Shown here: piece after piece, positions 19,454-27,586 of the stretch
Numbering within the stretch: position 1 is the stretch's first letter
Layout: each line of letters starts with the position of its first letter
DNA from: Imperialibacter sp965651695
Lineage (GTDB): Bacteria; Bacteroidota; Bacteroidia; Cytophagales; Cyclobacteriaceae
Direction: 5' to 3'
NCBI GenBank assembly: GCA_965651695.1
Contig: CBFGTI010000007.1
Span: forward strand, 14,141 to 78,140
DNA length: 64,000 bases
Position numbers and translations under genes: made by a program
Notes under the pieces: generated by a model
What the model saw: only the letters and a program-made list of their open reading frames with translations
The model's database searches: none
What the model was told of the DNA's origin: nothing

Positions 19454-20740
19454 CTATTTTTTTATAAAATTCCATTCCTTCCGGTAAGGCCGGGAAAGGA
19501 GTGCATTTGCTTCCTCATCATTTATAAATCGTTCCTTTTTGGCATCCCACTGCAGCGGCTTCCCCAGCCTGTAGGAGATAAGCGCAAGGTGCATGGGGAG
19601 CGTCATGTCACGAGCATACTCCAGGTTTGACTCCGGCTGCTTGCGGGCTTTTACCGCATCTACAAAGTTTTGCTGGTGCCCCGGAGAGCGGGGGATCGAC
19701 TGGGGCACCCCGGCCACGTCTTCCATAGTTTCACCATTGATGGTGATTGAGCGTGTACCGTAGTCGCAAATCAGCGTACCTTTTGTGCCCTCAAAGTAAG
19801 CCCCTATGCCCCTTTCGGCAGCACCGGGCACATCGGGCGGGGTGGTAGTCCAGTAAAGTTTGAGCCCGTCAAACTGCATTTCGGCATCCAGCCACTTCGG
19901 TGCATCTGCAAGCCCTTCCGGTTTTTCGCCTTTGGCCGCTACGCTGCTCAGCCCCTTCGGTTGAATAGCCCACCATACTACATCGGCAATATGGCACCAG
20001 AAGTCGGCAAATACACCGCCCGAGTAATCGAGAAAGTAGCGGTAGGTAAAATGCGTCCTCTCCTTGATGTATGGCACTTTGGGCGCCGGGCCGAGCCACA
20101 TATCGTAGTTGAAAGTTTTAGGAGGAGCCGACTCGGCAGGCGTACCAAGTTCTGGCGGCAAGCTGTTTTTCCAGAGGCGCACGGTGTGCACATCGCCAAT
20201 GGCTCCCGACTGTATTATCTCTGCCACCCGGTGGTAGTTGTCGCCCGCGTGAATCTGCGTACCAAGCTGAAAAATCCTCTTTTGCTTCTTCAGGGTTTTG
20301 AGCATGATCTGCCCTTCTTCCACATCGTACGATAGGGGTTTTTCCCCGTAAACGTCTTTTCCTGCCTGAAAGGCCATGGTGGCGATTTGGGCATGCCAGT
20401 GGTCGGGGGTGGCCACGGTTATTGCATCTACCTCTTTGTCGTCGAGTATGTGGCGGAAATCGCCGTACAATTTTGCCTTTGTGTTAGGTTGAAGACCCTG
20501 AAGTGTTTTAAAGGTGCTATTGAGATGGTCCTCATCTACGTCGCAAAGCGCCACAATGTCAACTTCGGGCAGCCCGGCAAACCATTTCATATGCTCGTTG
20601 CCCATACCACCCAGGCCTATGTGAGCCACACGCAGCTTGTCGCTGGGAGCAGCCCTTGTGATTAACGATGGCAAGAGGGTGAGGCCCAGTGCACCGGCAC
20701 CGGATTTGAGCAGAAAATTTCGTCTGTTAATCGGATTCAT
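19454..20740 (-). CDS. Tat-exported Gfo/Idh/MocA-family oxidoreductase
   Basis: NAD(P)-dependent sugar oxidoreductase fold with a Tat leader (INRRNFLLKSGAGALGLTLL); such periplasmic members are common in Bacteroidetes, where the cofactor may be carried tightly bound. The ATG at 20740 is chosen because it places the twin-Arg motif near the N-terminus; the longer frame from 20797 adds 19 residues before it. Rossmann motif RVAHIGLGGMGNEHMKW, then TVATPDHWHAQIATMAFQAG and YGEKPLSYDVEEG carry the NAD and Lys signatures. FADFWCHIADVVWWA carries the active-site histidine region. It follows the mutarotase gene by 95 bp in the same direction. Confidence 0.92.
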   Translation of the reverse strand: MNPINRRNFLLKSGAGALGLTLLPSLITRAAPSDKLRVAHIGLGGMGNEHMKWFAGLPEVDIVALCDVDEDHLNSTFKTLQGLQPNTKAKLYGDFRHILDDKEVDAITVATPDHWHAQIATMAFQAGKDVYGEKPLSYDVEEGQIMLKTLKKQKRIFQLGTQIHAGDNYHRVAEIIQSGAIGDVHTVRLWKNSLPPELGTPAESAPPKTFNYDMWLGPAPKVPYIKERTHFTYRYFLDYSGGVFADFWCHIADVVWWAIQPKGLSSVAAKGEKPEGLADAPKWLDAEMQFDGLKLYWTTTPPDVPGAAERGIGAYFEGTKGTLICDYGTRSITINGETMEDVAGVPQSIPRSPGHQQNFVDAVKARKQPESNLEYARDMTLPMHLALISYRLGKPLQWDAKKERFINDEEANALLSRPYRKEWNFIKK

Positions 20741-20835
20741 ATTTTTACGCAGGTATGTGTATAACCAAAAAAGGAAGGTAGCAAAACAGCCCGTCAATTA
20801 ATACCCCGATTCCGCAGGCGGCAGCAAAGGGTACC

Positions 20836-21147
20836 TTATTCCATATAAAACAGCTCTGCGAGAGGAACGGAGACCGGAGAATTGTCGGCATTGGTTTCCA
20901 TAATGTCGGCCATGTAGGCCCACCATTTTTTCACAACCGGGTTTTGCCCCAATTGCTGCGAGTCGAGTTCACCTTCTACTTTTTGCACTGCAAAGAGTGT
21001 ATGAGTTTCTTCATCCAGAAAAATAGAATAGTCGGATATGCCGGACGTGCGCAGCAGTTGCTCTAACTCCGGCCAAATATGCTCGTGCCGCTTGCGGTAT
21101 TCAGCAGCGGCACCCGGCTTTAGCTTCATTTTAAATGCCACCCGCAT
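20836..21147 (-). CDS. rhaM: L-rhamnose mutarotase
   Basis: Interconverts alpha and beta anomers of L-rhamnose. The 103-aa ferredoxin-like alpha/beta protein is diagnostic: RVAFKMKLKPGAAAEYRKRHEHIWPEL at the start (catalytic His within KRHEHIWPE), SDYSIFLDEETHTLFA in the middle, VVKKWWAYMADIME near the end. The start is three bases after the esterase stop at 21151, so the two are translationally close and one operon. No other rhamnose catabolic gene is in the window, so the pathway assignment rests on this gene. Confidence 0.93.
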   Translation of the reverse strand: MRVAFKMKLKPGAAAEYRKRHEHIWPELEQLLRTSGISDYSIFLDEETHTLFAVQKVEGELDSQQLGQNPVVKKWWAYMADIMETNADNSPVSVPLAELFYME

Positions 21148-21150
21148 ATG

Positions 21151-22005
21151 CTACCTCGTTACGTATCCGCTGTCAACCAGCCAGTCGGCCATACGCTGCG
21201 GCCAGCCCTTGAGTGTCACAAATTCGGTGCGTTTGCCCATGTTAAAGGCATGCTCGCCTTTGGCGTAAATATGCGCCTCCACCGACGCTTTTGCCTGCCG
21301 GTAGGCAAGCAGCAGCTTTATTACCGGTTCGGAGCAGCATTCGTCGTTGGTGGCCACCACCATAAACACCGGCGGCGCATCGGCGGCAACAGTTTCCGGT
21401 ATCCCGAGCGGGCCGGGATACACCAGCATCTGAAAGTCGGGCCTGCCACTCTGCCGCTCCACAGGGTCTGCGGCTTGGGGATCGCCCGCTCCCTCGCCGT
21501 ACGCCACCCACGAAACAACCTCTCCGCCCGCCGAAAACCCGAGAATACCAACTTTGGCCGGGTCAATTCCAAATTTATCTGCACCAAACCTGATGAGGCG
21601 CATGGCCCTGTAGGCGTCTTCTTTTGCGTGGACTTCAAGCTGATAAGGCGAATTTTCTTCCCGGGCCAGCCTGTATTTTAACACAAACGCGGTGACACCC
21701 AGGCTTGTGAGATACTCCGCGGCATCTCTTCCCTCTGAATTGTAAACCAGCGCCCGGTGGCCTCCACCGGGGCAAATAAGCACCGCCGTGCCATTGGCCT
21801 TTCCCTGCTCCGGGTAATAAACCGTGATGGACGGGTTATGAATATTTTTCACCCACCAGTCTTTCGCTTCCTCGGGTTCGTTTTTCAAATGCTCAAAACC
21901 CGGTGCGCCATTAGGCCATAGGTGTATTTGCTCAGGATTACTTTGAGAGACGGCGCCGGAAATTACCACCACCAGAACAAGCAGTGACATTAGAGTTGAT
22001 TTCAT
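21151..22005 (-). CDS. Secreted alpha/beta-hydrolase, acetylxylan-esterase/BD-FAE-like
   Basis: Predicted exported carbohydrate esterase (284 aa). The ATG at 22005 gives a signal peptide (MKSTLMSLLVLVVVISGAVSQ); the frame is open upstream to 22200 but that part runs into the mobile-element-like sequence and looks non-coding. The body has LWPNGAPG, the oxyanion loop VLICPGGGHRALVYN, nucleophile GILGFSAGGEVVS (G-F-S-A-G), PPVFMVVATNDECC with a candidate acid, and GEHAFNMG with the catalytic His. It opens an operon with rhamnose mutarotase, an oxidoreductase and a Nif3-like protein, which suggests de-esterification of a rhamnose-containing glycan as an inference. Confidence 0.87.
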   Translation of the reverse strand: MKSTLMSLLVLVVVISGAVSQSNPEQIHLWPNGAPGFEHLKNEPEEAKDWWVKNIHNPSITVYYPEQGKANGTAVLICPGGGHRALVYNSEGRDAAEYLTSLGVTAFVLKYRLAREENSPYQLEVHAKEDAYRAMRLIRFGADKFGIDPAKVGILGFSAGGEVVSWVAYGEGAGDPQAADPVERQSGRPDFQMLVYPGPLGIPETVAADAPPVFMVVATNDECCSEPVIKLLLAYRQAKASVEAHIYAKGEHAFNMGKRTEFVTLKGWPQRMADWLVDSGYVTR

Positions 22006-22094
22006 TACAAGGAGAGTTTTAAGAGGTTCAAATAAAGGTTGAGCGTTTAATTTAGCTGTTATTCTACAAATTAAAAGATTTAGCCCAGTTGATA

Positions 22095-22335
22095 CAGGGC
22101 AATCGCATTTAAAACAGATCCGTGAAGTAAGTTTCAAATCTGTTTTATTACCCTTCCAGGTCGGCCCGCGCCCTAAAGGGTGAAACCTAGCCGGTCGCAA
22201 CAGCTTTGAAATTCTTCTTTCCCTTCAGGGGCAGGCCGACGTGGAACGGGCCGCCCGGCAGCCGACGTGGAACGGGCAAAAAAGAAGCCGCCCGGAGGGA
22301 ATTTCAAAGAAAATATTTCAAATGCAATCGCCCTG
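22095..22335. mobile_element. Non-autonomous insertion (MITE-like), 241 bp, with terminal inverted repeats and 10-bp target duplication
   Basis: The left end CAGGGCAATCGCATTT (22095-22110) is the inverted match of the right end AAATGCAATCGCCCTG (22320-22335): 14 of 16 match, 17 of the first 20. Exactly outside both ends is the same 10-mer CCAGTTGATA, at 22085-22094 and 22336-22345, the hallmark of transposition. Inside are a hairpin (22111-22119 with 22138-22146), another inverted pair (22204-22214 with 22299-22309) and a 17-bp direct repeat (22235-22251, 22261-22277). No transposase frame is present. It fills most of the 480-bp gap between 22005 and 22486, 90 bp upstream of the esterase start codon. 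A 10-bp duplication fits IS4-like transposases, but the family is inferred. Confidence 0.82.
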
Positions 22336-22485
22336 CCAGTTGATATACAGATGCAGACGTTTCCTCAGCAGGAAGGAATGCAAGGGTGGCTTCGCACCAG
22401 TCTTTCGCCAAAACGATTTCTGCTCGACAACTCTAACTGCACCAGGACTCAAACATCTACCAACTTAAACACCTAAACACGAGAC

Positions 22486-23211
22486 CTACAGAATCCATTT
22501 GGCCAGTACCTCGCCTACATAGTAGGCACACGCAGCGGCAAGGCCACCGAGCAATAGTGTTTGAAATACGCTCTTGGTCTTGTTAATGTCGGTTACTACA
22601 CCCCGCATGTACCCTACCAGCGCCAGCGATATGCCCGTACCAGCACACGAGATGGGAAACAGCAGATCGGGGCGTATGTCAGTAAAAAGAGCAATCAGGT
22701 AAATGAGCAGCGGAATGAGCCCGACAAGGTTAAAAGAGAAAAAAGTAGCGATGGCTGTGCTCAAAGGAGATTTTGTATCCCTGGCCATTTCCAGCTCCTC
22801 TTTCATCATCGTGTCTACCCATACGTCCTTATTAGCGGTTATGGTTGCAACCACGTCTTCAAGTAACTTACCGCTGAAACCCTTTGCAGCATATATTTCC
22901 CTTATTTCCTGCACTTCCCGCTCACGCAGATGCTCTATCTCCCAGTATTCAATTGCCTTGTGTTTTTCGTAGTTGTCACGCTCGGCCCTGGTAGAAAAAT
23001 AGTTGCCCACCGACATGCTGAATCCATCGGCCAGCAAATTGGCAAACCCAAATATCAGCACCCAGCGCACCTCGGCATCGGCACCGGTAGCACCAGCCAC
23101 AATGGCAAACGTGGTAACGGAGCCGTCTATACCGCCGTAAACAAATTCGGCAATGTACTCTTTGTCGAAAAGCCACCACTTGCCTGCTTTATGAATTCGG
23201 GCTTCATTCAT
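22486..23211 (-). CDS. VIT1/CCC1-family iron/manganese transporter
   Basis: Membrane protein of 241 aa related to vacuolar iron transporters. The first helix carries FVYGGIDGSVTTFAIVAGATG (about 23-43), diagnostic for the family, then NLLADGFSMSVGNYFSTRAE with conserved Asp and polar residues. A charged cytoplasmic stretch rich in Glu (about 75-135), typical of the metal-binding domain in VIT1 proteins, precedes three C-terminal membrane helices. Its start is three bases after the menC stop at 23215, so the two genes are one transcription unit with no obvious functional link. Confidence 0.9.
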   Translation of the reverse strand: MNEARIHKAGKWWLFDKEYIAEFVYGGIDGSVTTFAIVAGATGADAEVRWVLIFGFANLLADGFSMSVGNYFSTRAERDNYEKHKAIEYWEIEHLREREVQEIREIYAAKGFSGKLLEDVVATITANKDVWVDTMMKEELEMARDTKSPLSTAIATFFSFNLVGLIPLLIYLIALFTDIRPDLLFPISCAGTGISLALVGYMRGVVTDINKTKSVFQTLLLGGLAAACAYYVGEVLAKWIL

Positions 23212-23214
23212 GTA

Positions 23215-24303
23215 TCAAAAAGTGAGTTGCCGTAAATCCCAGATGTTCGACATTCCCGAATTTAAAAACCCGTGACTGATGAAAAGCGGTGAAGTGAAGT
23301 TGTTGGAGTACAGCTGCCCGGTGCCTAAACCGTGCATTTTACTCACAGAAAATTCGGCGGCAAACTGAGCGATGGCATTGAGGCCGATATTGCTTTCCAG
23401 CGCCGAGGTAATCCACCACCCTATCTTGCGCTTTTCGGCCAGCTCAATCCATTCGAAGCTTTGCTGAAAGCCGCCCAGCAGTGTTGGCTTGATTACCAAA
23501 AACTGAGGTTGTATAAAATCGAGCAGCTCAGCCTTTCGCGGGGTGGTATCGATAGTGATAAGCTCTTCATCGAGGGCAATGGGTATGGGGGTGCGGTTGC
23601 ACAGCACATGGTAGGCTTCCCACTGCCCGGGCTGTACCGGCTGCTCTACCGAGTGTACCTTATATCGGGTTAGTTTCTCCAGCTTAATCAACGCCTCGCT
23701 GGTAGTAAAGCCTCCGTTGGCATCGAGGCGGATCATCAGGTCGTCGGCACCAAATTTCTTTCTGATACCGGCAAGTATCTCACACTCGGTGGAAAAGTCG
23801 AGTGAGCCAATCTTCAACTTCAGGCACTTGTATCCCTCGGCCAGCTTATCTTTTATTTGCTGCTGCATAAAATCCTTGTCGCCCATCCATATAAGGCCGT
23901 TGATGGGTATTGGCTTTTTGCCCATGCTAAACGGGTTGGCAAAGATTTTTCTTGTGCTGCCGTTAATGAGGTCGAGCAGGGCTGTTTCAACAGCAAATCG
24001 CACAGATGGGTAGGCGGCAGATACCAGTTGGCTCGCAAGTGTTAATGCTTCGGCTTCATTTTTTGGTACCCTGGTAATGGCAAGCTCTTCCCTCAGCGCT
24101 TTAAAAACCGACGGGAAATCTTCCTGGTCTTCCGGGCTGAGCCCCTTTAGAGGGCCGGCTTCTCCCAATCCAAATAACTCCGGCGAGCCAATTTTGCTGA
24201 CTTTAATAATCCAGGTGGTTTTTTCGCGAAGTACCCCGCGAGAGGTGCCGGCATCAAAGGTAAAGTTGAGAGTATGAGTGGCCCAGTCGAGTTTTAATGA
24301 CAT
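23215..24303 (-). CDS. menC: o-Succinylbenzoate synthase
   Basis: Enolase-superfamily dehydratase of menaquinone biosynthesis, converting SHCHC to o-succinylbenzoate. The 362-aa sequence starts with LNFTFDAGTSRGVLREKTTW, the usual Bacteroidetes MenC opening. The barrel has CLKLKIGSLDF (K-x-K base), MIRLDANGGF (Asp), HSVEQPVQPGQW (Glu), IALDEELI (Asp) and FLVIKPTLLGGF (Lys), the complete catalytic set. Dipeptide epimerase is the main alternative, but the N-terminus favours MenC. It is divergent from queA with a 69-bp intergenic space. Confidence 0.88.
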   Translation of the reverse strand: MSLKLDWATHTLNFTFDAGTSRGVLREKTTWIIKVSKIGSPELFGLGEAGPLKGLSPEDQEDFPSVFKALREELAITRVPKNEAEALTLASQLVSAAYPSVRFAVETALLDLINGSTRKIFANPFSMGKKPIPINGLIWMGDKDFMQQQIKDKLAEGYKCLKLKIGSLDFSTECEILAGIRKKFGADDLMIRLDANGGFTTSEALIKLEKLTRYKVHSVEQPVQPGQWEAYHVLCNRTPIPIALDEELITIDTTPRKAELLDFIQPQFLVIKPTLLGGFQQSFEWIELAEKRKIGWWITSALESNIGLNAIAQFAAEFSVSKMHGLGTGQLYSNNFTSPLFISHGFLNSGMSNIWDLRQLTF

Positions 24304-24348
24304 AATGATTTAGGATGGTTAGAATTCAGTCAATCCAAATCTTTGACC

Positions 24349-24356
24349 TAATTTTG
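24349..24356 (+). promoter_or_regulatory. Probable -7 promoter element of queA
   Basis: TAATTTTG matches the Bacteroidetes -7 consensus TAnnTTTG and ends 16 nt before the queA ATG. No convincing -33 TTG is at the right distance. Confidence 0.5.
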
Positions 24357-24372
24357 ACAAAAATAACTTTAA

Positions 24373-25575
24373 ATGCCCGGAATAATTAATTTATCCTCAT
24401 ATACTTACCATCTTCCCGAAGAACGCATCGCAAAATTCCCCGCTTCCGACCGCACCTCCTCCCGGCTGCTGTACTACCACCGCGGGCACATTAGCCACCG
24501 GCAGTTCACTCATATCGGCGAGCTGCTACCCTCCAATTCATCACTTTTCTTAAACAATACAAAGGTGATCCCCGCCCGCATGACTTTCAAAAAAGACACC
24601 GGGGCACTGATCGAGATTTTTTTACTACAGCCTGTATCGCCCACACCCATTATTTCGCTGGCAATGGAAGCTACGGGGCCCGTGGTGTGGAAATGTATGA
24701 TAGGCAACGCCAAACGGTGGAAAGAAGGCGCATTAAAAAACAACTTGCTGGTAGATGGCAGGCAGGTACTGGTTACAATTGAAAAAGAAGGTGCCGATCT
24801 GATAAAGATACACTGGAACGACCCCTCCGCCCGGTTTTCGGAAGTTATAGAGGCAATGGGCAAAACACCGCTTCCGCCCTACCTGAACCGGCAACCAACC
24901 GAAGCGGATAAAATTTCTTACCAGACCGTGTACAGTAACAAAGAGGGGGCTGTGGCCGCACCTACTGCTGGGCTTCATTTTACCGGCGGAATACTGGAAA
25001 ACCTCCGTAGCCGGGGCATAGAGACGCATTTTCTTACGCTACATGTAAGCGCCGGCACCTTTCAACCAATAAAAACAGAAAACGTAACCGAGCACAATAT
25101 GCATTCGGAGCAGATTGTTGCTACCCGCCAAAATATACAGCAGTTAATGGCTGACGATCGATTTTGCGTGGCAGTAGGCACCACCTCGCTCCGCACCATC
25201 GAAAGCATTTACTGGTATGGCGTCAAACTACTGCACGATCCCGAAGCCGATTTTCATATTCCAAAATTGTTTCCCTACGAGCAGCGGGGCGGGGTGCCTG
25301 CCAACAGCAAAATACTGGGAGCCGTACTAAAAAGAATGGACGAATTGCAAACCGATGAGATAGTTGGCAGTACTGAGATTTTTATCTTCCCTGGGTACAC
25401 CTTTCGGCTGGTAAAGGGGCTTATTACCAATTTTCATCAGCCCCAGTCTACACTGATATTGCTGGTAGCGGCCTTTGTGGGCGACGATTGGCGAAAAATT
25501 TATGAAGAAGCGCTGGCCAACAACTACAGGTTTTTGAGCTATGGCGATTCTTCGCTGTTAATTCCTTCCAATTAA
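24373..25575 (+). CDS. queA: S-adenosylmethionine:tRNA ribosyltransferase-isomerase
   Basis: Transfers and isomerises the ribosyl moiety of SAM to 7-aminomethyl-7-deazaguanine in tRNA, the penultimate step to queuosine. The 400-aa sequence shows YHLPEERIAKFPASDRTSSRLL at the N-terminus, SSLFLNNTKVIPAR, then GAVAAPTAGLHFT, and THFLTLHVSAGTFQPIK and LITNFHQPQSTLILLVAAF, all highly conserved in QueA. Slightly longer than E. coli QueA. It is monocistronic in appearance; a gene relic follows immediately. Confidence 0.96.
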   Translation: MPGIINLSSYTYHLPEERIAKFPASDRTSSRLLYYHRGHISHRQFTHIGELLPSNSSLFLNNTKVIPARMTFKKDTGALIEIFLLQPVSPTPIISLAMEATGPVVWKCMIGNAKRWKEGALKNNLLVDGRQVLVTIEKEGADLIKIHWNDPSARFSEVIEAMGKTPLPPYLNRQPTEADKISYQTVYSNKEGAVAAPTAGLHFTGGILENLRSRGIETHFLTLHVSAGTFQPIKTENVTEHNMHSEQIVATRQNIQQLMADDRFCVAVGTTSLRTIESIYWYGVKLLHDPEADFHIPKLFPYEQRGGVPANSKILGAVLKRMDELQTDEIVGSTEIFIFPGYTFRLVKGLITNFHQPQSTLILLVAAFVGDDWRKIYEEALANNYRFLSYGDSSLLIPSN

Positions 25576-25747
25576 TATTACTGCTATTTTTGTGACGGCG
25601 GCATCTCAACTTATATCAGGAAACGCCGTATACTGGGAAACGCAATTACTCGAAATATTTAAGCAGTTCAATCAGCATGATATCGAAGTTCCTTTTCCGC
25701 AAAGAGATACTCATGTAAGTTCACCGCCCATTTCCGGTAGCACATAA
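25562..25747 (+). pseudogene. Relic of the C-terminus of an MscS-type mechanosensitive channel
   Basis: A short open stretch after queA (62 codons to the TAA at 25745) contains LLEIFKQFNQHDIEVPFPQRDTHV. The IEVPFPQRD box is the conserved C-terminal motif of MscS-family channels, where it ends the cytoplasmic cage. Nothing of the pore or beta domain is upstream, because queA occupies that sequence. The fragment therefore looks like the tail of a deleted channel gene. No good start codon is present; a GTG at 25592 is the only candidate. Confidence 0.6.
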
Positions 25748-25767
25748 AACGCGGGGTTAAAGATATT

Positions 25768-26274
25768 ATGAATCCACAACCAGTAAAATCGCAGGCTGTT
25801 TTTGTTGGCAAGTTTATCGTGTCGCACCTGGCCTCCTATGTGGTAGCGGCGCTAGTAGGTTTTTACTTTATTACGGGCGACCTCTACACGCAGGATGCTT
25901 CACCACTCAGGGGCTTCCTGGCCACACCCGGCGAACCCGAAGCGTGGAATGCCGTACTCGTAAAAATGATCCCTATCCAGCTGGTAAGGGGATTTCTCCT
26001 CGGTATAGTGTTCTATTCCATCTTCAAAAATCTGCGCCGTTGGGGAAGGAAAAGGAGGTTTCTGGCCATCATTGGATTTTATTTTATTGTGGGTTTCCTT
26101 GCAAGCCCGGCCATTGCACCGGGCACTTTGGAGGGTATGCTCTACATGCAAAACCAGTTCGCACCCACAGTCCACAATCGTTTTTTCATGGTTATTCTCA
26201 TTCAGTCTGCGCTCATGGCGTTTATCCTTACCCATTGGATGAAAAATGCCGCTGCCACCGACGAAGCAGAATAA
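25768..26274 (+). CDS. Hypothetical integral membrane protein, four helices
   Basis: The 168-aa product has hydrophobic segments at about 14-34 (VSHLASYVVAALVGFYFIT), 68-90 (VRGFLLGIVFYSIF), 98-118 (FLAIIGFYFIVGFLASPAI) and 138-158 (FFMVILIQSALMAFILTHWM), with a basic loop RRWGRKRR between the second and third. I do not recognise a named family. It lies downstream of the MscS relic. Confidence 0.75.
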   Translation: MNPQPVKSQAVFVGKFIVSHLASYVVAALVGFYFITGDLYTQDASPLRGFLATPGEPEAWNAVLVKMIPIQLVRGFLLGIVFYSIFKNLRRWGRKRRFLAIIGFYFIVGFLASPAIAPGTLEGMLYMQNQFAPTVHNRFFMVILIQSALMAFILTHWMKNAAATDEAE

Positions 26275-26389
26275 TTGCCGCTTTAGCCCGCCGGGGCACA
26301 GCATGGTGGCGACACCTAACTTTCCCTGTTCGCTAGAATATTGATAGCCGGCTGTCGTTTTATCCCAAACGAGTAAAACCAGCTACATT

Positions 26390-26851
26390 ATGAGAGAGGA
26401 CGAAGAAAAAAGGCAACAGGGCTACGAAGCAGGCCAAAGCCTGAATAAAAAACACCAGGAGGAGCTGATTGACGAATCGCTGGAGGAGACGTTTCCGGCC
26501 AGCGATCCCCCATCGCACATACGAATAGAGGGAGAGCTGCAAAAAGACCGGCTGGGCAACACAAGGGATGGATCCGGAACAACCCGGCAGACAGAAAGCT
26601 CAAAAAAACAGGTGCATGCTGGCACCAGCACACAACCGGCCCCGGAGAATCAAAAGGAGAATAAGATTGACGAAGCGATCGACGAAACCTTTCCGGCAAG
26701 CGATCCACCGGCTTCCCATCACGTGGAAGGAGAGGTAAAACCCGAACAGGTGGAGGAAAACAAAAACAAAACCGCGGCGCCCAAAAAACCAGAAAAAACT
26801 GATAAAAAAGAGACACAAAGAGCGAAGGAAAAAGAAAGAGCCGGTCATTAA
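26390..26851 (+). CDS. Small charged protein with two TFPASDPP motifs
   Basis: The 153-aa product is hydrophilic and probably disordered. Two copies of the same motif are separated by a linker: ELIDESLEETFPASDPPSH (about 22-40) and IDEAIDETFPASDPPASHHV (about 92-111). A helix with D-E-x-x-E-T-F-P-A-S-D-P-P is a recurrent short motif in small bacterial proteins of unknown function. The linker and tail are rich in Lys, Glu and Gln (EKTDKKETQRAKEKERAG). No signal peptide. A strong terminator follows 25 bp after the stop. Confidence 0.82.
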   Translation: MREDEEKRQQGYEAGQSLNKKHQEELIDESLEETFPASDPPSHIRIEGELQKDRLGNTRDGSGTTRQTESSKKQVHAGTSTQPAPENQKENKIDEAIDETFPASDPPASHHVEGEVKPEQVEENKNKTAAPKKPEKTDKKETQRAKEKERAGH

Positions 26852-26876
26852 AAAAATACCCGGCGAATATACCGGA

Positions 26877-26910
26877 AGCAGGAATCTGATGGCAGGTTCC
26901 TGCTTTTTTT
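26877..26910 (+). terminator. Rho-independent terminator
   Basis: AGCAGGAA at 26877-26884 pairs perfectly with TTCCTGCT at 26897-26904 around a 12-nt loop. A run of seven T follows. It terminates the TFPASDPP-motif gene. Confidence 0.9.
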
Positions 26911-27067
26911 GATTTTGAAAAACCCCGTTGCCAGCTTTTTGTTTGGCCGAGCCATACCCCTACCCTGCGGGGCAACGCTTTAGCACTTTGCGCTGCGCAT
27001 CTGGTTTAAATTCAATATCTTTCCGCTGCCTGTAATGCTTTTTAACCTCAGTCGTCTTTACTTTTGA

Positions 27068-27586
27068 ATGACCCGGGAAGAATTTAAAGAAACCATCGCC
27101 CCCCTGCAGGACGGCTTTTACCGCCTTGCCCGGTGGATGATGCGCAATGATGAAGACGCCGAAGACATTGCACAGGAAATACTGCTAAGGCTTTGGAAAA
27201 TGGGTGGGCGGCTTGCCGAATACGGCAGCGTAAGGGCCCTCGGCCTTAAAATGACGCGGAACCTGTGCCTCGACAACCTGAAAAGAAAAAGCAGGGGAAA
27301 CATGAGCCTCGACATAGTAACAAGCAGTGGAAAAGATGTGACAGCTTCGGTGGAGGAGTTGGAATTTGACGCAGCCGATACCAGGGCGCTGCTTGGCAAG
27401 CTAATGTTGCTGCTGCCCGAGCAGCAACAGCTTATACTCAGGCTGAGGAGCGTAGAAGAGCTTGAAATTGAAGAAATAGCCGCCGTAACTGAGCTTACTT
27501 CCAACCACGTGAGGGTGCTGCTTTCGAGAGCCAGAAAAACATTAAGAAATGAATACACCAAAATAATTGGTTATGAAACCAGGTGA
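27068..27586 (+). CDS. ECF RNA polymerase sigma factor
   Basis: ECF sigma factor of 172 aa, first gene of an overlapping three-gene unit. Region 2 reads FYRLARWMMRNDEDAEDIAQEILLRLWKM (about 17-45); region 4 reads LLPEQQQLILRLRSVEELEIEEIAAV, then the helix-turn-helix LTSNHVRVLLSRARKTLRN (about 115-163). A TACTTTTG box at 27059-27066 matching TAnnTTTG ends one base before the ATG, so the transcript would begin inside or at the start codon. Its stop overlaps the FecR gene. Confidence 0.93.
   Translation: MTREEFKETIAPLQDGFYRLARWMMRNDEDAEDIAQEILLRLWKMGGRLAEYGSVRALGLKMTRNLCLDNLKRKSRGNMSLDIVTSSGKDVTASVEELEFDAADTRALLGKLMLLLPEQQQLILRLRSVEELEIEEIAAVTELTSNHVRVLLSRARKTLRNEYTKIIGYETR

Noticed and set aside
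22241..22468. Short plus-strand frames in the 22.0-22.5 kb gap
   Set aside because: They lie within the MITE-like element and just beyond it, have no recognisable protein features and start inside a direct repeat.
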